Shown: positions 32,302 through 40,170 of the stretch, piece by piece | Layout: the number at the start of each line of letters is the position of its first letter | Position numbering within the stretch: position 1 is the stretch's first letter | NCBI RefSeq assembly: GCF_030269365.1 | Contig: NZ_BSTF01000001.1 | Coordinates: 310,001 to 374,000 of the forward strand | Source of the DNA: Lentzea sp. NBRC 102530 | Lineage (GTDB): Bacteria > Actinomycetota > Actinomycetes > Mycobacteriales > Pseudonocardiaceae | Length of the DNA stretch: 64,000 nucleotides | Direction: 5' to 3' | The notes under the pieces: model-generated | Databases searched by the model: none | Seen by the model: the letters and a program-made list of their open reading frames with translations, nothing else | Told to the model about the DNA's origin: nothing | Position numbers and translations under genes: made by a program

Positions 32302-33284
32302 TGGCGGGCATCACTGTCGAGGACCTGTCCACCGTGTACCCGAACGGGGTGCGCGCGGTGGACTCGCTGGACCTGGAGATCGCCGACGGCGAGCTGTTCG
32401 CCCTGCTCGGGCCGTCCGGGTGCGGCAAGACGACGTTGCTGCGCACGATCGCCGGGCTGGAGGCCGCCACCGGCGGTGCCGTGGCGATCGGGGAACGGGA
32501 CGTCACGCGCCTGCAGCCCGGTGACCGGAGGGTCGCGATGGTGTTCCAGGACTACGCGCTCTTCCCGCACATGACGGTGTCGGAGAACATCGCCTACCCG
32601 TTGCGGGTGCGCGGGGTGGCGAAGGCCGTGCAGCAGGAGACGGCCGTGCGGACGGCCGGCGGGTTGAGCCTCGGGGAGTTGCTGGACCGGCGGCCCGGCC
32701 AGCTCTCCGGCGGCCAGCAGCAACGGGCGGCGCTCGCCCGGGCGGTCGCCGCGTCGGCCGAGGTGCTGCTGCTGGACGAGCCGCTGTCCAACCTGGACGC
32801 ACGGCTGCGGCTGGAGGCGCGGACGTTCCTCAAGAAGCTGCAACGGGAACTGGCACTGACGACGGTGTTCGTCACGCACGATCAGGCAGAGGCGCTGGCG
32901 CTGGCCGACCGGATCGCCGTGATGGACGCCGGGCGGATCCGGCAGCTCGGCACGCCGCGCGAGGTGTTCCAGCGGCCCGCGGACACGTTCGTCGCCAACT
33001 TCATCGGCTCCACGCCCATGAACCTGGTGCCGCGCGGCGCGGAGATCATCGGAGTGCGGCCCGAGTACCTGTCGCCCGCGCGCGAGGGACTGTTCAACGG
33101 CGTGGTGTCCATTGTGGAGAACCTGGGCGTCACGTCGCTGGTGACGCTGGACTGCGGTGAGGACCAGATCGGGTACGTCGTGCCGGAGGACGAGGAACCC
33201 GCGGTCGGCGCCGTGGTCACCGTGGACGCACCGGACACCCGCGTGCTGCGGTACGACAAGGAGACCGGTCTACTCGTGAGGTGA
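32301..33284 (+). CDS. ABC importer ATPase (MalK/UgpC-like)
   Basis: This 327-residue protein has Walker A GPSGCGKTT, Q loop VFQDYALFPHMT, signature LSGGQQQR, Walker B VLLLDEPLSNLD and H loop VFVTHDQAEA. A short C-terminal TOBE-type regulatory domain follows (FIGSTPMNLV, then GVRPEYLSPA). The start overlaps the permease stop (TGATG). Finding a dedicated ATPase in the operon is notable, because many actinobacterial sugar importers share one MsiK. This suggests a non-sugar or special substrate. Confidence 0.93.
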   Translation: MAGITVEDLSTVYPNGVRAVDSLDLEIADGELFALLGPSGCGKTTLLRTIAGLEAATGGAVAIGERDVTRLQPGDRRVAMVFQDYALFPHMTVSENIAYPLRVRGVAKAVQQETAVRTAGGLSLGELLDRRPGQLSGGQQQRAALARAVAASAEVLLLDEPLSNLDARLRLEARTFLKKLQRELALTTVFVTHDQAEALALADRIAVMDAGRIRQLGTPREVFQRPADTFVANFIGSTPMNLVPRGAEIIGVRPEYLSPAREGLFNGVVSIVENLGVTSLVTLDCGEDQIGYVVPEDEEPAVGAVVTVDAPDTRVLRYDKETGLLVR

Positions 33285-33290
33285 CGCCCG

Positions 33291-33983
33291 ATGTTCCACA
33301 CCGACGGTTACGAGACGCACGCCGGCCTGCTCGCGCCGGCGAGGTTCGAGGCGCTGGCAGCGCACTTCGAGGCCAAGCTCGCGGCGTTGCCCGAAGGACA
33401 GCGCCCCGAGCACATGGACGTGCCGCACCTCACCGACCCGGTGCTGTTCCGGTGGTTGCTGGACCCGGACGTGCTGGACCTCGTCGAGTCGCTGATCGGG
33501 CCGGACATCGCGTTGTTCTCGTCGCACTTCATCTGCAAGCCCGCCGGGGACGGGCAGCCCGTGCCGTGGCACCAGGACGCGCACTTCTGGCGGGACAGCA
33601 TCGACCCGGCAGGGGACGCCGTGACGGTGTGGCTGGCGATCGATCCGTCCACTGTAGAGAACGGGTGCCTGCGGGTGATCCCTGGCAGCCATCGCGCGCC
33701 CGTCGAGCACACGGGCACCGCGGACTCGTTCTTCAACCAGGAGACGGCGGTGGACGAGTCACGGGCGGTCGACGTGGAGCTGGAACGCGGGGCGTGCAGC
33801 GTGCACTCGGCCATGCTGGTGCACGGCAGCCCGCCCAACCGCAGCACGGTGCGGCGCTGCGGCTACACCATGCGGTACATGCCCACGACCGTCCGGTTCC
33901 TGAAGCCGGACAGCCACCGGATCTACCTCGCGCGCGGCCGTGACCACGCCGGCAACGCCTACAGCTCGACCGAGAGCTCCTGA
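33291..33983 (+). CDS. Fe(II)/2-oxoglutarate dioxygenase, phytanoyl-CoA dioxygenase (PhyH) family
   Basis: This 230-residue enzyme starts 6 bases after the importer ATPase gene. The iron-binding triad is His94-x-Asp96 (VPWHQDAHFW) and His178 (MLVHGSPPNRS). The 2-oxoglutarate-binding Arg is likely in STVRRCGYTMRY. PhyH-family enzymes hydroxylate or demethylate small molecules such as phosphonates, ectoine, betaines and acyl-CoAs. Operon membership suggests that it acts on the imported compound. The gene overlaps the convergent enolase-superfamily gene by 25 bases. Confidence 0.9.
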   Translation: MFHTDGYETHAGLLAPARFEALAAHFEAKLAALPEGQRPEHMDVPHLTDPVLFRWLLDPDVLDLVESLIGPDIALFSSHFICKPAGDGQPVPWHQDAHFWRDSIDPAGDAVTVWLAIDPSTVENGCLRVIPGSHRAPVEHTGTADSFFNQETAVDESRAVDVELERGACSVHSAMLVHGSPPNRSTVRRCGYTMRYMPTTVRFLKPDSHRIYLARGRDHAGNAYSSTESS

Positions 33984-35092
33984 ACCACCGACTCGTCCAC
34001 CTCGACGCCGAGCCCCGGGCCGGTCGGCACCTGCGCCACGCCGTTCTCGACGGTGAGGCCGGAGGCGTAGGGCGAGGCGATGAACTGACGGCCGTTGAGG
34101 TCCGCCGGTCCGCTGATGCCGTGCGCGCCGAACAGGTGCAGCGACGCGGCCAGGCCGACGTCCGAGTCGGTCAGGCCCGAACCCAGCAGGCGGACGCCGC
34201 AGTCCTCGGCCAGCTGGCAGAGACGGTGCGACAGCGTCAGGCCGCCGGAGCGCTGCACCTTCGCCACGGCCACGTCGACGGCGTCGAGCTTGACGAACGT
34301 CGCCAGGTCGGTGGGGTGGCGGAGGCTCTCGTCCAGGGCCACGGGCAGGACGGAGGCGGTGCGCAGGCGGCGTTGGCCCGCCACGTCGTTGGCGGGCAAG
34401 GGCTGCTCGAACGCGAAGACGTCGTAGGGCTGGAGCCTCGTGGCGATGCGGAGGGCCTCGTCGACGGTGTAGGCCTGGTTCGCGTCGACCCACAGGGGTG
34501 CGTCCGGGGCGGCCTCGCGCACCGACCTGACCACGGCGAGGTCCGTCCGCTCGTCGTGCAGGCCGATCTTCACCTTGAACGAGCGGTAGCCGTTCTCGAT
34601 GCCCTCCGCCACGGATTCGGCCACGGCGGAGGGCGTCTGGCCGGAGATGATCCAGGCCAGTTCGACCTCCTCGTGCCGCCGCTGGCCCCACAGGACGCCG
34701 ATCGGGACGTTCAGGGCGCGGCCGACCAGGTCGTGCAACGCCACGTCGAGCGCGCACTTGGCGAGCGGCGCGCCGATCGAGAAGCCGCGGTTGATCGTGC
34801 GGTCGAAGATCTGGCTGATCCGGTCGAGCTGCCACACCGGCTGACCGATGATCGCGGGCGCCAGATACCGCTGGACGGTCCAATAGATCGATTCAGCGGT
34901 CTCGTAGGTCCAGGCGGGAACCGGCGTCGCCTCACCCCACCCGTGCACACCACCCGCGCTGATCTTCACGAGGATGCGGATGCTCGGATGACCTGCGACG
35001 GCGACGGATCCGCCGGACACGCCGAACGAGCGCAGCGTCGGCAGCGCGACGGCGTGGACGCTGACTTCTTCGACGGTCAGGCCGAGCTGCAT
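33959..35092 (-). CDS. Enolase-superfamily enzyme, muconate-lactonizing (MLE) subgroup
   Basis: This 377-residue protein starts at ATG 35092 after GGAGG. The acid-base residues of the MLE subgroup are visible: Lys173-x-Lys175 (SFKVKIG) and Lys278 (AVAKVQRSGGL). The metal ligands are Asp203 (WVDANQAY), Glu229 (FEQPL) and Asp254 (ALDES). The subgroup includes cycloisomerases, o-succinylbenzoate synthases, dipeptide epimerases and N-methylproline/betaine racemases. No menaquinone or aromatic pathway genes lie nearby, so a catabolic epimerase or racemase linked to the flanking importers is most likely. A LacI-type palindrome lies 44 bases upstream, shared with the divergent NitT/TauT-type importer. 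Confidence 0.9.
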   Translation of the reverse strand: MQLGLTVEEVSVHAVALPTLRSFGVSGGSVAVAGHPSIRILVKISAGGVHGWGEATPVPAWTYETAESIYWTVQRYLAPAIIGQPVWQLDRISQIFDRTINRGFSIGAPLAKCALDVALHDLVGRALNVPIGVLWGQRRHEEVELAWIISGQTPSAVAESVAEGIENGYRSFKVKIGLHDERTDLAVVRSVREAAPDAPLWVDANQAYTVDEALRIATRLQPYDVFAFEQPLPANDVAGQRRLRTASVLPVALDESLRHPTDLATFVKLDAVDVAVAKVQRSGGLTLSHRLCQLAEDCGVRLLGSGLTDSDVGLAASLHLFGAHGISGPADLNGRQFIASPYASGLTVENGVAQVPTGPGLGVEVDESVVQELSVEL

Positions 35093-35136
35093 CGATCCTC
35101 CATCTTGACCGGTCAGTGGACCGGACATAGCGTACG

Positions 35137-35150
35137 GGAAAGCGCTTTCC
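35137..35150. promoter_or_regulatory. LacI-type operator palindrome, copy 1
   Basis: GGAAAGCGCTTTCC is a perfect 14-bp palindrome with the central CG of LacI/GalR-family operators. It lies in the 74-bp gap between the enolase-superfamily gene and the NitT/TauT-type importer and could control both. An identical copy is found at 38062-38075. Confidence 0.8.
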
Positions 35151-35166
35151 AACGGAGGGGAGCTAC

Positions 35167-35982
35167 GTGAGCACAGTTCCGGCAGACCGCTGGCGAGGTG
35201 TCGTGGAACGGACGTGGCGTCCGGCCGCGCTGCTCGCCGCGTGCCTCGCGATCTGGCACCTCGTCACCGCCACCGGGATGGTCGAGGCCTACCTGGTGCC
35301 GTCGCCCGCCAAGACGTTCGGCCTGCTGGCCGACAAGTGGTCCTACCTGTGGGGCCACACGTGGGTGACCACGTACGAGACGATCCTCGGGTTCGTCATC
35401 GCGGGCCTGCTCGGCGTGCTGGTGGCGGTCGCGATGGTCTACTCGCGCACGATCGAGAGCACCGCCTACCCGATCCTGTTGTTCGCGCAGGTCATCCCCA
35501 AGATCGCGATCGCGCCGCTGTTCGTGGTGTGGCTCGGGTTCGGCTTCGAGCCCAAGGTGGTCGTGGCCGTGCTGATGGCGTTCTTCCCCGTCGTGATCTC
35601 CACGGTCACCGGCCTGAAGTCGGTCGACACGGAGATGCTCGAACTCGCCGCCACGATGGGCGGCGGCCCGGTCAAGACGTTCGTGAAGATCCGCTTCCCG
35701 GCCGCGCTGCCGCACCTGTTCGCGGGCCTGAAGGTCGCCGTCACGCTCGCCGTGACCGGGGCCGTGGTCGGGGAGTTCGTGGGCTCGAACGAAGGCCTCG
35801 GTTACGTGATCCTGCAGGCCAACGGCAACATGGACACCCCGATGCTGTTCGCCGGCCTGATCGTCATCTCCGTGGTCGGCGTCGTGCTCTTCCTGCTGCT
35901 CGACCTCGCCGAAAAGCTGATGCTGCCGTGGCACGCCAGCCGGCGCGGCGCCGCCGTCACCACCCTCCTCGCGAAAGGCTGA
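35167..35982 (+). CDS. NitT/TauT-type ABC permease (SsuC-like)
   Basis: This 271-residue protein has about six membrane segments. The GTG start follows ACGGAGGGGAG. The EAA loop is visible as ELAATMGGGPVKTFVKIRFP, and the opening AYLVPSPAKTFGLLAD is typical of SsuC/TauC/ThiX permeases. It forms the channel of an importer with the next two gene products. The LacI-type palindrome lies 17 bases before the start, overlapping the expected promoter. Confidence 0.92.
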   Translation: MSTVPADRWRGVVERTWRPAALLAACLAIWHLVTATGMVEAYLVPSPAKTFGLLADKWSYLWGHTWVTTYETILGFVIAGLLGVLVAVAMVYSRTIESTAYPILLFAQVIPKIAIAPLFVVWLGFGFEPKVVVAVLMAFFPVVISTVTGLKSVDTEMLELAATMGGGPVKTFVKIRFPAALPHLFAGLKVAVTLAVTGAVVGEFVGSNEGLGYVILQANGNMDTPMLFAGLIVISVVGVVLFLLLDLAEKLMLPWHASRRGAAVTTLLAKG

Positions 35983-35984
35983 TC

Positions 35985-36992
35985 GTGAAGAAAGTGCTTG
36001 CAGGCCTGTTGCCCGCGATGCTGCTGATCACCGCCTGCGGCGGGGGAGGCGGCACGACGCCGGGCTCGAGCGGTGAGACCAAGGACGTCACGCTGACCCT
36101 CAACTGGTACCCGTACGGCGAGCACGCGCCGTTCTACTACGGCGTGCGGCAGGGCATCTACGAGAAGCACGGCATCAAGCTCAAGATCCAGGCGGGCCAG
36201 GGCTCCGGCAAGACGGTCACCGCCACCGGCGCCGGGCAGACGGACTTCGGCTGGGCCGACACGTCCGCGCTCGCCACGGCCGTCGAGCAGGGCGTGCCGG
36301 CCAAGAGCATCGGCGTGTTCCTGCAGACCACGCCCGCGTCCGTGCAGTTCTTCACCGACAAGAACATCAAGAAGCCCGAGGACCTGAAGGGCAAGTCCGT
36401 CGCCACGACGGCGGGCGACGCGCTGACGAAGACGTTCCCGGCGTTCCTGAAGCAGAACGGCATGCAGGAGTCGGACGTCTCCATCCAGAACATCGACCCG
36501 GCGGGCAAGATGGCCGCGGTCATCTCCAACCGCACCGACGTGCTGCTCGGGTTCGCGTCCGACCAGGGGCCGACGATCAAGGAGAAGGCCGGCAAGGACG
36601 TCGGCTACCTGCGGTTCTCCGAGTTCGGCCTGAACTACTTCAGCAACGGGCTGCTCACCTCGAAGTCCATGCTGCAGAAGGATCCCGAGCTGGTGAGGAA
36701 GATGGTCGCGGCGACGCAGGAGGCGTGGGCGGAGGCCGAGAAAGCGCCGGAGGCCGCGGCCGAGTCGATGAAGGGCGCCGCGGAGCAGTTGCCGTCGCCG
36801 ACGGTGGTGCTGGAGCAGTTCAAGACCACGCTCACGTTGCTGCACACCGACGCCACGAAGGGCAAGGCGCCGGGCGTGAACTCCGTGGAGGACTGGAAGA
36901 AGACCATCGAGACGTTCCAGCAGAACGGCATCATCGAGGAAGCGTCCGAGCCGTCGGCGTACTGGGAAGAAAGCGTGGCTCCGAAGGGATGA
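35985..36992 (+). CDS. NitT/TauT-type ABC substrate-binding lipoprotein (NMT1/THI5-like)
   Basis: This 335-residue precursor has the lipobox LLITAC. The mature part matches the NMT1/THI5-like group: TLTLNWYPYGEHAPFYYGV, then GIYEKHGIKLKIQAGQGSG and DLKGKSVATTAGD. Known members bind thiamine pyrimidine precursors, riboflavin-like compounds, sulfonates or nitrate. The GTG start is 2 bases after the permease stop. The substrate is not clear. The flanking enolase-superfamily enzyme may process the imported compound. Confidence 0.9.
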   Translation: MKKVLAGLLPAMLLITACGGGGGTTPGSSGETKDVTLTLNWYPYGEHAPFYYGVRQGIYEKHGIKLKIQAGQGSGKTVTATGAGQTDFGWADTSALATAVEQGVPAKSIGVFLQTTPASVQFFTDKNIKKPEDLKGKSVATTAGDALTKTFPAFLKQNGMQESDVSIQNIDPAGKMAAVISNRTDVLLGFASDQGPTIKEKAGKDVGYLRFSEFGLNYFSNGLLTSKSMLQKDPELVRKMVAATQEAWAEAEKAPEAAAESMKGAAEQLPSPTVVLEQFKTTLTLLHTDATKGKAPGVNSVEDWKKTIETFQQNGIIEEASEPSAYWEESVAPKG

Positions 36993-37783
36993 GCGTGACT
37001 CTGGGAACAGCCACCTCCGCTGTCGAGATCAGCGACGTCTCCGTGCGCTTCCAGTCGAAGCGCGCGGAGGTGACCGCGGTCGAACGGGTCTCGCTCGACG
37101 TCGCGCCGGGCGAGTTCGTGTCCATCGTCGGGCCGTCCGGCTGCGGCAAGTCGACGTTGCTGAAGCTGGTGTCGGGGCTGCTGAAGCCCTCGTCCGGCTC
37201 GGTGACGCTGCTCGGCGAGCCGGTGCGCGGGCCGCGGCACGACATCGGGTTCGTGTTCCAGCGCGCCGCGTTGCTGGAATGGCGGTCCGCGCGCAGGAAC
37301 ATCCTGTTGCAGGCCGAGATGCGCGGGATGAACGCGGCCGAGGCGGGCAGGCGGGCCGACGAGCTCATCGAGATGACCGGGCTGTCCGGCTTCGAGAACG
37401 CCCTGCCGCACGAGTTGTCCGGTGGCATGCAGCAGCGCGTGGCGTTGTGCCGGGCGTTGCTGCACCAGCCGCGCGTGCTGCTGATGGACGAGCCGTTCGG
37501 CGCGCTGGACGCGTTGACCCGTGAGCAGATGAACGTCGAGCTGCACCGGGTGTGGCGGGAGACCGGCACGACCGTGCTGCTCGTGACGCACTCGATCGCG
37601 GAGTCGGTGTACCTGGCGAACCGGGTGATCGTGCTGACGCGCAGGCCGGCGGTGGTGCACGAGGTCATCGACGTGGACCTGCCGGCGGAACGCGACTACT
37701 CGGCGACGATGGCGCGTCCGGAGTTCGCGTCGGCCACGGCCCGCATCCGCGACCTGCTCGGAGCCGTGACAGGGCAGGACTGA
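36989..37783 (+). CDS. NitT/TauT-type ABC ATPase (SsuB-like)
   Basis: This 264-residue protein has Walker A GPSGCGKST, Q loop FVFQRAALLEW, signature LSGGMQQR, Walker B VLLMDEPFGALD and H loop VLLVTHSIAES. The start overlaps the stop of the binding-protein gene (ATGA). The C-terminal tail is short and without a regulatory domain, as usual for SsuB/TauB. It completes a three-gene importer under the palindrome at 35137-35150. Downstream lies a 332-base gap with a second, imperfect palindrome. Confidence 0.93.
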   Translation: MSVTLGTATSAVEISDVSVRFQSKRAEVTAVERVSLDVAPGEFVSIVGPSGCGKSTLLKLVSGLLKPSSGSVTLLGEPVRGPRHDIGFVFQRAALLEWRSARRNILLQAEMRGMNAAEAGRRADELIEMTGLSGFENALPHELSGGMQQRVALCRALLHQPRVLLMDEPFGALDALTREQMNVELHRVWRETGTTVLLVTHSIAESVYLANRVIVLTRRPAVVHEVIDVDLPAERDYSATMARPEFASATARIRDLLGAVTGQD

Positions 37784-37812
37784 GCGCGTGGGGATCTGGC
37801 TCGCCGCCCCGT

Positions 37813-37826
37813 GGTAAGCGCTTTCT
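37813..37826. promoter_or_regulatory. Imperfect LacI-type palindrome
   Basis: GGTAAGCGCTTTCT matches the perfect palindromes at 35137 and 38062 at 12 of 14 positions. It lies 27 bases before the small ORF at 37853 and may be a third operator or a decayed one. The wider gap 37784-38115 holds this site, the small ORF, a hairpin and the next palindrome. Confidence 0.6.
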
Positions 37827-37852
37827 CAGGCTGATCCACGAGGTGGTGCGCG

Positions 37853-38041
37853 ATGACACGATCACTCTCGGTCCTGGCCGTGGCGGCGGCCACCCCGGTA
37901 CCCGAGGCCGCCGCCCAGTCGCCGCGGTTGTCGGCCACGCCCGCCGCCGGCACCAGCAGGCTCCCACCGGACGGCGCAGCGCTGACCTGTGGATCAGCGC
38001 TGCGCCGCGGAGGGGTTGTAACCACCTTATTAGCTGGGTAG
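37853..38041 (+). CDS. Short ORF with signal-peptide-like start, probable gene remnant
   Basis: The 62-codon frame starts at an ATG after GAGGTGG and opens MTRSLSVLAVAAATPVPEAA, which looks like a signal peptide with an Ala-x-Ala cleavage site (AAAQS). The rest (PRLSATPAAGTSRLPPDGAA and on) has no recognisable domain, and a 13-bp perfect inverted repeat runs through its second half. It lies between two LacI-type palindromes, directly upstream of the PQQ dehydrogenase gene. It may be the front end of a secreted enzyme gene that lost its body, or a small secreted peptide. Chance is also possible. Confidence 0.35.
   Translation: MTRSLSVLAVAAATPVPEAAAQSPRLSATPAAGTSRLPPDGAALTCGSALRRGGVVTTLLAG
37973..38006. 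terminator. Perfect 13-bp hairpin between importer and PQQ dehydrogenase genes
   Basis: GGCGCAGCGCTGA (37973-37985) pairs exactly with TCAGCGCTGCGCC (37994-38006) around an 8-base loop. It could end transcription from the importer operon before the next promoter. There is no T tract. Confidence 0.5.
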
Positions 38042-38061
38042 ATTCCGGATGCCGCCGCGTT

Positions 38062-38075
38062 GGAAAGCGCTTTCC
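38062..38075. promoter_or_regulatory. LacI-type operator palindrome, copy 2
   Basis: GGAAAGCGCTTTCC, identical to the site at 35137-35150, lies 40 bases before the start of the PQQ-dependent dehydrogenase gene. This position fits a repressor operator near the promoter. Confidence 0.8.
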
Positions 38076-38115
38076 GCTGCCGTGCTGAACGGCCTGGCCC
38101 ACAGGGTGGTGGGGA

Positions 38116-40170
38116 ATGTACCGACGCTCATCTGCTTTGGCAGTCACAACATTCATGCTTTCGGCGTTGTTCGTGCCGATCGCCTCGGCGCAGTCCGACG
38201 TGCCGATCGCCGACCCGTTGCCGACACCGGGCGCCTCCGGGATCGGGCTGGAGCTGACCGAGGCGGCGCAGCTGCCGAAGTCGCAGCCCGTGCCGCCGCC
38301 GACCGACACCAGACTGGTGCGCTACAACAGGATCAACTACCTGGGTGAGGTGCCGGACCGTTCGGGACGGCTGTTCGTGCCCGACATGAACGGCAAGCTC
38401 TACCTGCTGGACGGGGAAGTCCAGCACGCGTACCTCGACCTGGGGGCCTTGGTCGGTCCCGACTTCCACACCCACCGCGGCCTGGGCAGCGGGTTCGGGT
38501 TCGCCGCGTTCCACCCGGACTTCCAGCGCAACGGCAAGTTCTACACCGTGCACACCGAAACCGGTTCCGCGCTGACGGACAAGAAGCCGGACCTGCCGTC
38601 ACCGAACTCCGTGGTGCACGGTGTGGTCACCGAGTGGACCGCCGCCGACCCGCACGCGGACGTCTTCGCCGGCACCCGTCGTGAGCTGCTGCGGGTCGGG
38701 TTCGCCTCGTACATCCACGGGTTCCAGGAGATCGGCTTCAACCCGACCGCGCGGTGGTGGGACGAGGACCACCGGCTGCTGTACATCGCGTCCGGTGACG
38801 GCGGCATCGGCGTCTCGACCACGGTGCCGCAGGACCTTTCGGTGCCGCAGGGCAAGATCCTGCGCATCGATCCCTCTGGCCGTGACGGCGTGAACGGCCA
38901 GTACGGCGTGCCGCGCGCGAACCCGTTCGTGCGCACCTCGGGCGCGTTGGGCGAGATCTACGCGTACGGCATGCGCGACCCGTACCGCTTCAGCTGGGAC
39001 GAGGTCACCGGCCGGATGTTCATGGGCCACATCGGCGAGAAGGCCGTCGACGCGGTCTACGAGGTCCGCAAGGGTGCCAACCTGGGCTGGAGCGAACGCG
39101 AGGGCATTTGGGAGTACCGGCGCGGCGACCCGTCGTGCGGGGTGTTCCCGCTGCCCGCCGACGACGCCCGCTTCGGCTTCACCTACCCGGTGACCGCGTT
39201 CGACCACAACCGCCTGTCCACGCAACGACCGTGCGCGGACAGCGGCAACGCCTTGATGGGCGGCTTCGTCTACCGCGGCTCGAAGATCCCTTCGTTGCGG
39301 GGCAAGTACATCTACGGCGAGGGCGTGAAGGGCCTGCTCTACTACGCAGACTCGGGCGAGATGCGCGCCGGTCGCCCGATGGCCGTGTCCCGCGAGCTGA
39401 TGGTGTACTCCGGCGGCCGGTTGACCACGATGAAGGACCTGGTGGGCGATCCGGACCGGGTCGACCTGCGGTTCGGCACGGACGCCGCCGGCGAGCTCTA
39501 CGTGCTGGCCAAGGCCAACGGCAAGATCTGGAAGGTGACGGGCGCCCGCACCTTCGCGTCCTGTCACTCCGGCCATGACCTCGTCGCTGGTGCCGTCGGT
39601 GCCCGCTCGTGGCAGCCGGTGACGCCGTCGTCGTGGCAGTTCCCCGGCCGCGAGGTCGTGCTGGCCGAGGCAGGGGTGGCCCGGCCCGGCCCGCGCCGCC
39701 CGTTCGAGTACGCGGTGCTGGCCAAGGGCCCGGAGTTCGGTTCCGTGCAGCTCGACGCCTCGGTGCGGCTCGACACCCCCGTGTCGGTGTCCAACCGGGA
39801 CGTGATCATCGTGTTCGGCCACCGCTCCGACACCGAGTTCTACTACGCGCACCTCTCGCAGGACAACAAGATCTACCCGCACAACGGCATCTTCGTCGTG
39901 AACAACGCCGACCGGCTCCGTCTCGACCACCAGTGGGACGCGGTGCGTTCCGTCGGCGCCGCCCCGGCCGTGTCGGACGAGGCGTGGCATCGCGTGCGGG
40001 TCAAGCACTGCGCCGACTCGGGCGAGATCGCCGTGTACGTGGACGGGTCCCCGCACCCGTTGATGACGGCCGTGGACGGGACGTTCGCTTCCGGGCGCGT
40101 GGGCTTCGGCTCGTTCGACAACGTCGGCCGCCTGCGCGACCTGCGCGTGCGGGGCGAGGGGGTCCGCTGA
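38116..40170 (+). CDS. Secreted PQQ-dependent sugar dehydrogenase-type beta-propeller with C-terminal lectin-like domain
   Basis: This 684-residue protein has a signal peptide (cleavage near ASAQSDV). Residues of about 65-480 match soluble aldose/glucose dehydrogenases (GDH-B/YliI type): GRLFVPDMNGKLYLLDGE, GLGSGFGFAAFHPDF, YIASGDGGIGV, GKILRIDPSG, YAYGMRDPYRFSWD and GANLGWSEREG. The last 190 residues look like a concanavalin-type jelly roll (FEYAVLAKGPEFGSVQLDAS, then IIVFGHRSDTEFYYAHLSQD). The likely activity is oxidation of a sugar or another carbonyl/alcohol compound outside the cell. Whether PQQ is made here is unknown; no pqq genes are in the window. Its stop overlaps the next gene (TGATG). 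Confidence 0.88.
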   Translation: MYRRSSALAVTTFMLSALFVPIASAQSDVPIADPLPTPGASGIGLELTEAAQLPKSQPVPPPTDTRLVRYNRINYLGEVPDRSGRLFVPDMNGKLYLLDGEVQHAYLDLGALVGPDFHTHRGLGSGFGFAAFHPDFQRNGKFYTVHTETGSALTDKKPDLPSPNSVVHGVVTEWTAADPHADVFAGTRRELLRVGFASYIHGFQEIGFNPTARWWDEDHRLLYIASGDGGIGVSTTVPQDLSVPQGKILRIDPSGRDGVNGQYGVPRANPFVRTSGALGEIYAYGMRDPYRFSWDEVTGRMFMGHIGEKAVDAVYEVRKGANLGWSEREGIWEYRRGDPSCGVFPLPADDARFGFTYPVTAFDHNRLSTQRPCADSGNALMGGFVYRGSKIPSLRGKYIYGEGVKGLLYYADSGEMRAGRPMAVSRELMVYSGGRLTTMKDLVGDPDRVDLRFGTDAAGELYVLAKANGKIWKVTGARTFASCHSGHDLVAGAVGARSWQPVTPSSWQFPGREVVLAEAGVARPGPRRPFEYAVLAKGPEFGSVQLDASVRLDTPVSVSNRDVIIVFGHRSDTEFYYAHLSQDNKIYPHNGIFVVNNADRLRLDHQWDAVRSVGAAPAVSDEAWHRVRVKHCADSGEIAVYVDGSPHPLMTAVDGTFASGRVGFGSFDNVGRLRDLRVRGEGVR

